Shown piece by piece: positions 9,882 through 18,046 of a stretch of 64,000 nucleotides of DNA (the first letter of the stretch is position 1; each line of letters opens with the position of its first letter). The notes under the pieces are model-generated. The model was given only the letters and a program-made list of their open reading frames with translations, had not been told where the DNA came from and did not search any database. The stretch comes from Gemmatimonadaceae bacterium. Its GTDB lineage: Bacteria > Gemmatimonadota > Gemmatimonadetes > Gemmatimonadales > Gemmatimonadaceae. The stretch is taken from NCBI GenBank assembly GCA_019752115.1, contig JAIEMN010000038.1, positions 1-64,000 of the forward strand, written 5' to 3'. The translations under genes were made by a program, and so were the position numbers.

Positions 9882-11548
9882 CGCTTCGCTCCGAGCCCGA
9901 TGTTGTCGCGGTCCAGCCGCGGCTTGGTGGGATCGAGATGCCACTCGGCGAGATCCGTGTACCAGCCGTCGGGACGCAGCGGCGGCAGCACGAAGCGCGT
10001 GTGCACGGCGAGCGGCGTGTGCTGTTCATAGAGCCACACGGCCGGCGCATCGTCGATGATCTGCTGGAAGGCGCGGCCCCAGTACACGCGACTCTGCGTG
10101 CGGTCGAATGTGGTGAGGGCGCTGTCGAGCAGCGCGTCGAACGCCTTGCTGACGTACTTGGGGTCGTTGCCGCTCCCGGTCGACGCCCACGTCTGCCGCA
10201 TGCCGACGTTGCCCGGGATGGGGGACCAGCCGCCGAGGTAGGTGTCGAACTTCTTCTGTTCGGTGCGGGCGCCGAACTCCGGGCCCGGCAGATCCAGCGG
10301 CGTGGCTTTCACACCGATCGCGCGATACTGCTCCTGCAACAGCACCGCATACTTGCGCCGCGGTCCGCTGCTGCTCGGCGACAGCATCTCGAAGGCGAGC
10401 GGAATGCCGTCCTTGTCGCGTACGCCGTCGTTGTCGGAGTCACGCCACCCCGCCGAATCGAGCAGCGCCTTGGCGGCGGCCACATCGTAGGGGAGCGGCT
10501 TGATGGCTGTGGTATCGGGAATGAGCGCGCGCGGCGCCGGGGCCAGCGCCACTTCGCCGAGCGAGTCGAGCACGTTGCGCACCAGCGTCTGCCGATCCAC
10601 CGCCATGGACAGCGCGCGCCGCACGCGGAGGTCGGCGAAGATCGGATTGGGAGCCGCCGGGTTCTTCGGATCCCGCAGGTTGAAGCCCAGGAAGTAGTAC
10701 CGCAGATCGCGATTGTTCACGACCCGCAGCGTCGGGGTCTGCGCCACCTGCGGCAGATTCTCCGGGAGAATGTTCTCGAAGAAGTCCGCCTCTCCGGAGA
10801 ACAACTTGACAGTGGCCGCCCCGAAGTCGGGCACATATGTCCACACGACCCGATCGAGCTTGGCGCGACCGCGGTAGTTGGCGGTATCGCTGGCGATTTC
10901 GATGCGCTGCTTGGGATCCCACCGCACAAAGCGGAACCGCCCGGTCCCGACGGGGGCCCGACCAAAGGCGCTTTCGGCGAGACGGGTGAGCGGCACGCTG
11001 TCGAGCAGATGCGACGGCAGCACATACATGTGGTAGGTGGCGTCGTAGAACTGCTGCGGCATGCGGCGCTTGAACCAGAAGACCGCCGTGTGAGCGTCGC
11101 GGGTGGTGACCGAATCGATGTTGCCCAGAAACGACGCGGCTTCGGCGCCCACCGAGTCGCTGCTGTACACGCGGAAGGTGAAGCGCACATCGGCCGCGCT
11201 GACGGGTTGGCCGTCGTGCCAGCGGGCGGTGGAATCGAGTTGGAAGGCAATGGACAGCGAGTCCGGTGCCCACTGCCACGTGCGGGCGAGTCGCGGCACG
11301 AAGCCGGAGTCGCCATGGGTCTCGAGGGCCGGCCCGAGGTTGGCCAGCTTGTCGAAGAGGGCACTCACCACGGCCCCGCCTTCGCTGCCACTGACCAGCG
11401 GCGGCATCAGGGTGGCCGGCTCACGCGCCGAGACGGCGATGAGGGTGCCGCCGATATCGCTGCCACCGGCGGGCGCCCCGTCGCCACGACAGGCAGCCAG
11501 GACCGGGGCCAGAAGCAGAACGAGGGACCGGAGGGGCGACAGTCGCAT
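9878..11548 (-). CDS. Peptide-binding lipoprotein of the ABC importer (SBP family 5)
   Basis: The periplasmic solute receptor (556 aa) that delivers peptides to the importer. ATG 11548 gives a clean lipoprotein signal, MRLSPLRSLVLLLAPVLAAC, with Cys 20 as the lipidation site. ATG 11584 would lengthen it with little support. Family 5 features include TWQWAPDSLSIAFQL and WHDGQPVSAADVRFTF in the first lobe, and the region reading RRALSMAVDRQTLV, which is the conserved substrate-binding segment of OppA/DppA proteins. It is the first gene of the operon that runs to 4486. The exact ligand is unknown; nickel, opine and dipeptide binders share this fold. Confidence 0.9.
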   Translation of the reverse strand: MRLSPLRSLVLLLAPVLAACRGDGAPAGGSDIGGTLIAVSAREPATLMPPLVSGSEGGAVVSALFDKLANLGPALETHGDSGFVPRLARTWQWAPDSLSIAFQLDSTARWHDGQPVSAADVRFTFRVYSSDSVGAEAASFLGNIDSVTTRDAHTAVFWFKRRMPQQFYDATYHMYVLPSHLLDSVPLTRLAESAFGRAPVGTGRFRFVRWDPKQRIEIASDTANYRGRAKLDRVVWTYVPDFGAATVKLFSGEADFFENILPENLPQVAQTPTLRVVNNRDLRYYFLGFNLRDPKNPAAPNPIFADLRVRRALSMAVDRQTLVRNVLDSLGEVALAPAPRALIPDTTAIKPLPYDVAAAKALLDSAGWRDSDNDGVRDKDGIPLAFEMLSPSSSGPRRKYAVLLQEQYRAIGVKATPLDLPGPEFGARTEQKKFDTYLGGWSPIPGNVGMRQTWASTGSGNDPKYVSKAFDALLDSALTTFDRTQSRVYWGRAFQQIIDDAPAVWLYEQHTPLAVHTRFVLPPLRPDGWYTDLAEWHLDPTKPRLDRDNIGLGAKR

Positions 11549-11636
11549 GAGGATCGGAGCGAGAAGCGGAACGGAATCGGCCATCACCGGGCTGACAACG
11601 GGCGTGACGCCGACGAGGTACGATGCCCGCTGCGCC

Positions 11637-12431
11637 TCAGCGGCGCCAGAGCCACGACGGATCGGCGAAGTGCCCGCGCTGTGATGCGATGGCGCGCTGG
11701 ACGTCGGCAGACGGCGCAAAGGGCTGGCATGTCACATCGCGCGCGTGCGGCGCCCACGTCGGCAGCACGGCTTCGAGCGCGTCCGCCAGTGTCGCCGCGG
11801 TGACCAGGGGGGCGATCTGCGCCAGGGCCGCGGCCGGCGGCGCGAGCGGGAGGGGGTGCTGTGCCGCGTCGGCGAGGCGCGCCTGATCGTCGTGCCAGAG
11901 AATGCTGCCGTGCTGCAGATAGCCGCCGCCCTGCCGCCAGACGGCGCTCCCGACCAGCTTGCGCCCGTCCACCACGATCTCGCCTTCGGCCGGTGCTTCG
12001 AAGCACACCGGGCCATCCGGCGGGAGGGCCGGTGCCGCGCCGGCCAGCTCGGCGGGCACACCCACCGCGTGCAAGGTGGCGAGCAGCAGGCGGTTGATCG
12101 CGTCGTAGGCGGCCCGCCATCCCACGTGGGCGGGCAGCGGACCGGTGACGCTGTAGGTGACCTCGCGGGCATGCAGTAACGCGCGCCCCCCGGTGGGGCG
12201 ACGCACGGCGTCCAGACCGGCCGCCCGCACGCTCGCCGCGCTGAAGCGTCCGGACGTGGCTTCGTGACGCCCGAACGAAATGGTCGGGGTCTCCCACGCG
12301 TACCAGCGCCACACCATGCGGTCAGTCTGGACTGTGGCCAGCAGCGCGGCGTCGGTGGCCATGTTGGTCGCACCGTCGGCCGCGCCATCGCGCCAGATGG
12401 CCCAGGTGGTGGGCAGATCGGTCATCGGCAT
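11637..12431 (-). CDS. Lipoate-protein ligase A-like protein (BPL/LPL fold)
   Basis: An enzyme of the biotin/lipoate ligase fold (264 aa) expected to attach lipoate or octanoate to lipoyl domains. Visible features are [13 protein letters not shown], the central [11 protein letters not shown] (the RRxxGGGAVYHD motif of LplA/LipM) and [14 protein letters not shown], which contains the catalytic Lys of the family. It is divergent from gcvP, and gcvH lies beyond gcvP, so the lipoyl protein GcvH is its likely acceptor. A weak -10-like ATTATC (read GATAAT on the minus strand, 12450-12455) sits just upstream. ATG 12425 and 12440 are alternative starts. Whether it is a ligase (free lipoate) or an octanoyltransferase cannot be decided here. 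Confidence 0.82.
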   Translation of the reverse strand: MPMTDLPTTWAIWRDGAADGATNMATDAALLATVQTDRMVWRWYAWETPTISFGRHEATSGRFSAASVRAAGLDAVRRPTGGRALLHAREVTYSVTGPLPAHVGWRAAYDAINRLLLATLHAVGVPAELAGAAPALPPDGPVCFEAPAEGEIVVDGRKLVGSAVWRQGGGYLQHGSILWHDDQARLADAAQHPLPLAPPAAALAQIAPLVTAATLADALEAVLPTWAPHARDVTCQPFAPSADVQRAIASQRGHFADPSWLWRR

Positions 12432-12549
12432 GGCGTGCATCGGCGTTAAATTATCAGCCGGCCGTCGCGTGCGACGCGATCGGCCCACCGCTCCGACGCT
12501 TGCACCGACCGGCGCCTGCCCGGTCTGCTTTTCTCCCCCGAGGATGGTC

Positions 12550-15444
12550 ATGGCCACGCGCACCCCTTCGTCCGCGCCCTCCGCGGTCGATTCGTTCATT
12601 TCGCGCCACGTGGGTCCGAGCTCCGCTGAACAGCGGGAGATGCTCGCGGCGCTTGGATACGACTCGCTCGATGCGTTCATCGACGCGGTCGTGCCCGAGC
12701 AGATCCGCTTCCGCGCTACGCTGGCCACCGGGCCCGAGCGCACCGAGGCGGAGGTGCTCACGTCGCTCAAGGCGATCGCGGCGAAGAACCGCGTGTATCG
12801 CTCGTTCATCGGCATGGGGTACTACGGTACGCACACGCCGAACGTGATTCTGCGGAACGTGATGGAGAATCCGGCGTGGTACACGGCGTATACGCCGTAC
12901 CAGGCCGAGATCGCGCAGGGGCGTCTCGAGGCGCTGCTGAATTATCAGACGATGATCATCGACCTGACCGGGCTCGAGATCGCGAACGCGTCGCTGCTCG
13001 ATGAAGGCACCGCCGCCGCCGAGGCGATGGCGTTGGCCTACGGCGCCAAGGGGAGCGCCACGCGCAACGTGCTGCTCGTCGCGAACGACTGCCACCCGCA
13101 GACGATTGCGGTGGTCGAAGCGCGCGCCCACGCGCGCGGCGTCGAGGTCAAGGTGGTCGATCCGCGCACGCTCACGGCTGACGAGACGACGTTCGGCGTG
13201 CTGCTGCAGTATCCCGGCACGGATGGCGCGGTCGTGGACTATCGCGCGATTACCGAACAGGTGCATGGGGCCGGTGCGATGGTGATCGTGGCGAGCGATC
13301 TGCTCGCGCTGTGCCTGCTGACGCCGCCGGGGGAGTGGGGCGCCGACATCGTGGTCGGCAGCTCGCAGCGCTTCGGCGTGCCGATGGGCTACGGCGGCCC
13401 GCACGCGGCGTTTCTGTCCACGAAGGACGAGTTCAAGCGGCTGCTGCCGGGGCGCATCATCGGGCTCTCGCGCGATGTCGAAGGTGCGCCGGCGCTGCGC
13501 ATGGCGCTGCAGACGCGCGAGCAGCACATCCGCCGCGAGAAGGCGACCAGCAATGTCTGCACGGCGCAGGTGCTGCTGGCCGTGATGGCGAGCATGTACG
13601 CGGTCTACCATGGCCCGGCGGGACTGACGGAGATCGCCGAGCGGGTGCACACGCGTGCCGTCACGCTCGCGGCGGGGCTCGAGAAGCTCGGCTTCGCCAT
13701 CACGCACGAGCACTTCTTCGACACGATCCGCGTGGAAGTGGGGGCGCATGGCCAGGATGACATCCTCGCCGCCGCCACGCAGCACCAGCTGAATCTGCGG
13801 GTGCTCGAGCCCGGCACGCTCACGGTCGCACTCGACGAAACGACGTCCGAGCAGGACATCGTGGACCTCTGGACGGTCTTCAATTCGGGCGCGGCGGTGG
13901 ATTTCACCTACGCCGATGTGGCGGCCAGCGTGGATGCGCGCTACGACGAGCGCTTCCGCCGCGTGACGCCGTTCCTCACGCACCCGACGTTCCATCGCTA
14001 CCACAGTGAGACGGAGATGCTCCGCTATCTCTACTCGCTGCAGGCGAAGGACTTTTCGCTGGTGCACGGCATGATCCCCCTCGGGTCGTGCACGATGAAG
14101 CTCAATGCCACCGCCGAGATGATCCCGGTGACGTGGCCCGAGTTCGGGCAGCTGCATCCGTTCGCGCCGCGTGAGCAGGCGCAGGGCTATGCGCAGATGT
14201 TCGCCGAGCTCGAGCAGGACCTGGCCGAGGTGACGGGCTTTGCCGGTGTCTCGCTGCAGCCGAACGCTGGTTCGCAGGGCGAGTATGCGGGGTTGCTGGT
14301 CATTCGTGCGTATCATCAGGCGCGCGGCGAGGCGCATCGCACGGTGTGTCTCATCCCGCAGAGCGCACACGGCACCAACCCGGCGTCGGCGGTCATGGCC
14401 GGCTTCTCGGTGGTGGTCGTGAAGACCGACGCCGACGGCAACATCGATCTGGCCGATCTCAAGGCGAAGGCCGAGCAGCATTCGGCCAACCTCGGGGCGC
14501 TGATGGTCACCTATCCGAGCACGCACGGCGTGTTCGAGGCGAGCATCAAGGACATCACCGCGCTGATTCATCAGCACGGTGGGCAGGTGTACATGGACGG
14601 CGCGAACATGAACGCCATGGTCGGCGTGTCGCGCCCGGGGGATCTCGGCGCGGACGTGTGCCACCTCAACCTGCACAAGACGTTCTGCATCCCGCACGGC
14701 GGCGGTGGCCCGGGCATGGGGCCGATCGGCGTGGCGAAGCAGCTGGTGCCGTTCCTCCCTACGCATCCGGTCGTGTCGCTCGGTGACAGCACCGCCATCG
14801 GTCCGATCTCGGCGGCGCCGTGGGGGAGCGCGAGCATCCTGCCCATCTCGTACGTGTACATCAAGCTGATGGGCGGCGAAGGGCTCGCCCTCGCCACGAA
14901 GGTCGCGATCCTCAACGCCAACTACATCGCCAAGAAGCTCGAAGGGCACTACCCGGTGCTCTATCGTGGCCAGAACGGCCTGGTGGCGCACGAGTGCATT
15001 CTCGATACGCGCTCGCTCAAGACGGTCGCCGGCATCGAAGCGGAAGATCTGGCCAAGCGGCTCATGGACTACGGCTTCCACGCGCCGACGCTGTCGTTCC
15101 CGGTGGCCGGCACGCTGATGGTCGAGCCCACGGAAAGCGAGTCGAAGGCGGAGCTGGATCGCTTCATCGAAGCGATGATCGGCATGCGCGAAGAAATCGC
15201 GGCGATCGAGCGTGGCGAAGCGGATCGCGAGGACAACGTCCTCAAGAACGCGCCGCACACGGCCGCGCACTGCACGGCCGACGCGTGGACGCATCCGTAC
15301 TCGCGTTCGCAGGCGGCGTATCCGACCAAGTGGACGCGCGACCGCAAGTTCTGGCCGACGGTGCGTCGCGTCGAAAGCGCGTTTGGCGATCGCAACCTGG
15401 TGTGCGCGTGTCCGCCGGTGGAGGAGTACGCGCCGACGGTGTGA
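12550..15444 (+). CDS. gcvP: Glycine dehydrogenase (decarboxylating), P protein, single chain
   Basis: The PLP enzyme that decarboxylates glycine and passes the aminomethyl group to the lipoyl arm of GcvH. The 964-aa chain is the fused form (both halves in one protein), close to the E. coli length. Signature segments are [20 protein letters not shown], the second-half GSCTMKLNA, and [19 protein letters not shown] with the PLP lysine at residue 710. ATG 12550 is chosen because GAGG lies six bases upstream; ATG 12544 would also fit. No glycine riboswitch is evident in the 118-nt upstream gap. gcvH lies convergently downstream; gcvT and the lipoamide dehydrogenase gene are not in the window. Confidence 0.97.
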   Translation: MATRTPSSAPSAVDSFISRHVGPSSAEQREMLAALGYDSLDAFIDAVVPEQIRFRATLATGPERTEAEVLTSLKAIAAKNRVYRSFIGMGYYGTHTPNVILRNVMENPAWYTAYTPYQAEIAQGRLEALLNYQTMIIDLTGLEIANASLLDEGTAAAEAMALAYGAKGSATRNVLLVANDCHPQTIAVVEARAHARGVEVKVVDPRTLTADETTFGVLLQYPGTDGAVVDYRAITEQVHGAGAMVIVASDLLALCLLTPPGEWGADIVVGSSQRFGVPMGYGGPHAAFLSTKDEFKRLLPGRIIGLSRDVEGAPALRMALQTREQHIRREKATSNVCTAQVLLAVMASMYAVYHGPAGLTEIAERVHTRAVTLAAGLEKLGFAITHEHFFDTIRVEVGAHGQDDILAAATQHQLNLRVLEPGTLTVALDETTSEQDIVDLWTVFNSGAAVDFTYADVAASVDARYDERFRRVTPFLTHPTFHRYHSETEMLRYLYSLQAKDFSLVHGMIPLGSCTMKLNATAEMIPVTWPEFGQLHPFAPREQAQGYAQMFAELEQDLAEVTGFAGVSLQPNAGSQGEYAGLLVIRAYHQARGEAHRTVCLIPQSAHGTNPASAVMAGFSVVVVKTDADGNIDLADLKAKAEQHSANLGALMVTYPSTHGVFEASIKDITALIHQHGGQVYMDGANMNAMVGVSRPGDLGADVCHLNLHKTFCIPHGGGGPGMGPIGVAKQLVPFLPTHPVVSLGDSTAIGPISAAPWGSASILPISYVYIKLMGGEGLALATKVAILNANYIAKKLEGHYPVLYRGQNGLVAHECILDTRSLKTVAGIEAEDLAKRLMDYGFHAPTLSFPVAGTLMVEPTESESKAELDRFIEAMIGMREEIAAIERGEADREDNVLKNAPHTAAHCTADAWTHPYSRSQAAYPTKWTRDRKFWPTVRRVESAFGDRNLVCACPPVEEYAPTV

Positions 15445-15487
15445 GTCGCGCGTGGTGAGTGGTGGGCTCGGCTTCGGCTGAGCGGGG

Positions 15488-15591
15488 GCGGGCGGCGGTA
15501 TCGCGACCGAGGGCCCTCTCCGGGGTTGGGAACCGCCTGCGGCGCTTCCCAAGCCCGGAGAGCTTCCCTCGGTCGCGACACCGCCGCCCGC
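15488..15591. repeat. 104-nt palindrome, copy 1 of a paired element
   Basis: Outer arms GCGGGCGGCGGT (15488-15499) and its complement (15580-15591) are followed by TCGCGACCGAGGG (15501-15513 with 15566-15578), CTCTCCGGG (15516-15524 with 15554-15562), TTGGGAA (15526-15532 with 15546-15552) and GCC/GGC around a TGC loop. About 44 of 52 positions pair. The core from 15516 to 15562 is shared with the second element 215 bases downstream. Confidence 0.9.
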
Positions 15592-15708
15592 TTCGCATTC
15601 CCGACCGCGCTGCACTGCGGGGCGCGGCTCCTGCGGAGCGCGCCAACTGGGCCGGAGGTGGGGAGCGCCCCCAGGTGTGCGTGTGAGGTCGGGGGCCTAG
15701 GGAGTGGC

Positions 15709-15799
15709 GGCGGTCTCGTGGACGGTCGAGCTCTCCCGGCTTGGGAATTGCCGCAGGCGATTGCCCAACCCGGGAGAGGCGATCGTCCACGAGACCGCC
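15709..15799. repeat. 91-nt palindrome, copy 2 of a paired element
   Basis: Outer arms GGCGGTCTCGTGGAC (15709-15723) pair perfectly with 15785-15799. The inner core starts CTCTCCCGG (15731-15739), pairs with 15770-15778, and encloses TTGGG/CCCAA and GCC/GGC around a GCA loop. The core matches that of the copy at 15488-15591, and the outer arms are recognisably related (both start GGCGGT then TCG). Some differences between the copies are compensatory, so pairing is kept. Confidence 0.9.
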
Positions 15800-15831
15800 G
15801 TCACGACCCACGCACGGACCGCAAGAACGCC

Positions 15832-15860
15832 AAAGGGCGCCCCGACTCGGGAGCGCCCTC
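15832..15860 (-). terminator. Rho-independent terminator-like hairpin after gcvH
   Basis: Read on the minus strand the element is AGGGCGC, T, CCCGA, a short loop, TCGGG and GCGCCCT, followed by TTTGGCGTTCTT. It begins about 25 nt after the gcvH stop, so it fits termination of the coaE-gcvH transcript. Confidence 0.65.
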
Positions 15861-15884
15861 GATGCAGCGACCGCAGCGCGCCGC

Positions 15885-16268
15885 TTATTCGCCGAGCTGC
15901 GTCTTGTAGGCGTCGGCCGACATCAGGTCGGCGTCGCCGCCCGTCACCTTCACCTTGATCATCCAGCCATCGCCGTACGGATCGGTGTTGATGAGCGCCG
16001 GCTCGCCGTCGAGGCGGCCGTTCACTTCGAGCACTTCGCCGGCGACCGGCATGAACAGCTCGGAGACCGCCTTCACCGCTTCCACCGTACCGAACACGTC
16101 GTGCGACCCGTACGTGGCGCCGACCTTCGGCAGTTCGACGTACACGATGTCGCCGAGCTCGCCCTGAGCGTAGTCGGTGATACCGATGTAGACGACGCCC
16201 GCCTCGGCGGTCGAGCGGACGTACTCGTGCTCCTTCGTATAGCGCAGGTCGCTGGGGATGTTCGACAC
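15885..16268 (-). CDS. gcvH: Glycine cleavage system H protein
   Basis: The lipoyl carrier (127 aa) of the glycine cleavage system. It accepts the aminomethyl group from GcvP and carries it to GcvT. The lipoylated lysine is K66 in GTVEAVKAVSELFMP, the canonical ESVKA region. The N-terminal YTKEHEYV and C-terminal YGDGWMIKV segments are also typical. Length matches the family. It is downstream of coaE with a 26-nt gap on the minus strand and converges on gcvP. The lipoate ligase-like gene at 11637-12431 is a likely modifying partner. Confidence 0.97.
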   Translation of the reverse strand: MSNIPSDLRYTKEHEYVRSTAEAGVVYIGITDYAQGELGDIVYVELPKVGATYGSHDVFGTVEAVKAVSELFMPVAGEVLEVNGRLDGEPALINTDPYGDGWMIKVKVTGGDADLMSADAYKTQLGE

Positions 16269-16294
16269 AGGGGCTCCAGAGGGTGGAAGAAATC

Positions 16295-16933
16295 TCAGGC
16301 CGAAGTATCCGCCACGGAGCCCGATTCCGGAAGCGGGGCGAGCGCCTGAAGCGTGCGCCAGAGCGCCTCGACCTGAGCCGTGAGTGCCTCCGGCGTCCCG
16401 TCGTTTTCAAGGATCCAGCGCGCCCCCGGCCGCTTCCGGCTGGCCGGCCATTGGGCGGCGATCATCGCCTGCGCATCGGCCGGGGTCAGGCCACGGTCGC
16501 GCACCAGCCGGGCTTCGCGCTCCGCCTCGGGCGCATCCACCAGAATGACGCCGTCGAAGGCGCGCTCGAGCCCGACCTCGAACAGCAGCGGGATGTCGGA
16601 GATCACGATCCGGTCGCCGCGTGTCCGGGCGGCGGCGAGCGCCCGCTCGCGCAGGCGGGCGACTTCGGGGTGGACGATGGCATTGACGGCGGCACGCGCC
16701 GCCGGATCCGCAAAGACAATGGCCCGCAGCGCGGCGCGGTCCAGGGCCCCATCGGCGTCGAGCACGCCGCGGCCGAAGCGCTGCACCACGGCGGCCAGCC
16801 CCGCCGTGCCCGGCGCCACGGCGTCGCGGGCCAGGACATCGGCATCGATGATCGTGGCGCCATGCGCCGCCAGCAGACGGGCCACCGTGGACTTGCCGGA
16901 GGCAATGTTGCCGGTCAGGGCGAGGCTGAGCAT
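16295..16933 (-). CDS. coaE: Dephospho-CoA kinase
   Basis: The last enzyme of coenzyme A synthesis, phosphorylating dephospho-CoA at the ribose 3' hydroxyl. The P-loop GNIASGKST is near residues 8-16, followed by IIDADVLARD, the conserved substrate-binding DAD segment, and VISDIPLLFEVGLE, the CoaE lid/core motif. At 212 aa it has the usual length. It is co-directional with gcvH (26 nt gap), which suggests one transcript. A strong hairpin at 16983-17019 separates it from the upstream regulator gene. Confidence 0.95.
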   Translation of the reverse strand: MLSLALTGNIASGKSTVARLLAAHGATIIDADVLARDAVAPGTAGLAAVVQRFGRGVLDADGALDRAALRAIVFADPAARAAVNAIVHPEVARLRERALAAARTRGDRIVISDIPLLFEVGLERAFDGVILVDAPEAEREARLVRDRGLTPADAQAMIAAQWPASRKRPGARWILENDGTPEALTAQVEALWRTLQALAPLPESGSVADTSA

Positions 16934-16982
16934 GGTCGCAAGATACTGCGTGGCGGCCGATCAGCTTCGGGCCCGGGGGGAA

Positions 16983-17019
16983 CAGCAAAGGGCCCCGGCG
17001 TTGCCGGGGCCCTTTGCTG
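16983..17019. terminator. 17-bp perfect hairpin terminator, bidirectional
   Basis: CAGCAAAGGGCCCCGGC (16983-16999) pairs perfectly with 17003-17019 around the loop GTT. It lies 22 nt beyond the stop of the AraC-type gene on the minus strand and 50 nt before the coaE start. It probably ends the regulator transcript; there is no long T-tract. Confidence 0.8.
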
Positions 17020-17041
17020 GTACCGATTCGCGGCGTCGCGC

Positions 17042-17857
17042 TCAGGCGGCCTGCGAGTCGTGCACGTCGTCTTCGTGATCGGCGACTTGCCGGCGCTTCT
17101 CGCGATTCACGAGCAGCTCCTGAATCACCCACTGCGCACCGCCGCGGAGGCGGATCTGGTGCGGTGTGCATCCCAGGTAGCGCTGGCAGGTGTTGCGGAA
17201 GGCCGAGCCCGACGGGAAGTCGAGGGCGCTGGCCACGCCGTCGGCGCTGCGGGAGCCGTCTTCGAGCATGCTGGCGGCCACGATGAGGCGCCCCCACGTC
17301 AGCAGCTGATGCGGCGGCGGCAGCTGCGCGCCTTCGAGTCGCTTCGACAGCAGGCGACGCGACACGGCGATCAGACGGGCCAGACTGTCTGGCGTCAGGC
17401 GCTCATGCGCACGCGTCACCGACAGCATGACGGCGTCGCGCACCACACTGCGCAGGCCCGCGAGGTGCGGCTTGAGCAAGCTCGAGACGCTGCGCGCCTC
17501 GGCCTGATCGAGCAGCGCCGCCAGGATCTGCGGCGTGTCGGTTTCATCGGCGACGACGAGCACGTCGATGCCGCAGCGGCCGGCGTCGAACATGTCCTTC
17601 GCGCGTTCGCGCGAGACATCGACATAGGCCACAAGCGCTGCGCGGGGAACCCGCACGCGGAGTTGGCGGACACGCTCGAAATCAGCGCGACCGTCGACAT
17701 AGAGGTCGAAGACGACCACGTTGATCGGCCCGCGCTCACAGGCGCGGGTCAACGAGGTCCAGTCTTCGCACGGCACGAAGCGATAGCGGTCACGGGCGGC
17801 CGAGCGAAGTCGGGCCAGCCGTGATTCGTGCGCGAGCAGCGTCGCGATTACGCCCAT
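17042..17857 (-). CDS. AraC-type DNA-binding regulator with degenerate receiver-like N-domain
   Basis: A 271-aa protein. The C-terminal part (about residues 165-250) looks like an AraC/XylS helix-turn-helix pair: LARLIAVSRRLLSKRLEG, then the second helix region DGVASALDFPSGSAFRNTCQ, RYLGCTPHQIR. The N-terminal 120 residues have a receiver-like pattern (NVVVFDLYVDGRADF with Asp at the phospho-site-like position, and LVAYVDVSRERAKDMFDAG), but the acidic pocket is incomplete. It may therefore be a pseudo-receiver. It is divergent from the hybrid kinase gene at 18047, and a functional link is possible but unproven. ATG 17857 is the only good start. Confidence 0.65.
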   Translation of the reverse strand: MGVIATLLAHESRLARLRSAARDRYRFVPCEDWTSLTRACERGPINVVVFDLYVDGRADFERVRQLRVRVPRAALVAYVDVSRERAKDMFDAGRCGIDVLVVADETDTPQILAALLDQAEARSVSSLLKPHLAGLRSVVRDAVMLSVTRAHERLTPDSLARLIAVSRRLLSKRLEGAQLPPPHQLLTWGRLIVAASMLEDGSRSADGVASALDFPSGSAFRNTCQRYLGCTPHQIRLRGGAQWVIQELLVNREKRRQVADHEDDVHDSQAA

Positions 17858-18046
17858 GCGACGATCCGTTCGAAGGAAGTGAGAGAAAGGGCCGATGACA
17901 TCACCCCCTTGACGAGGCGATGGGTTTCAGCGTCACAGCCCGGGTCTGGGGCGCCCCGTCACCGGGGGTGGTGATGGTGCCGCAACTCGCTGTCTCCGTT
18001 AACATTCGGGCATCCCACCCGCCCTTTCCCCGTTCCGCCGCCGCCC

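Larger units (their letters stand above)
15445..15884. other. 440-nt gene-free gap between gcvP and gcvH
   Basis: No open frame here has support. The gap holds two large related palindromes (15488-15591 and 15709-15799) and a short terminator-like hairpin belonging to gcvH (15832-15860). The stretch 15592-15708 between the palindromes shows nothing I can name. Small forward frames across the gap merely translate the palindromes. Confidence 0.8.

Noticed and set aside
12432-12549. A glycine riboswitch upstream of gcvP
   Set aside because: The 118-nt gap lacks the paired aptamer arrangement, and part of it belongs to the divergent lipoate ligase promoter.
12454-15615. A 1053-residue reading frame on the minus strand opposite gcvP
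   Set aside because: It is the antisense shadow of a well-supported GcvP, has no recognisable domain and contains arginine/histidine-rich text typical of GC-rich antisense frames.
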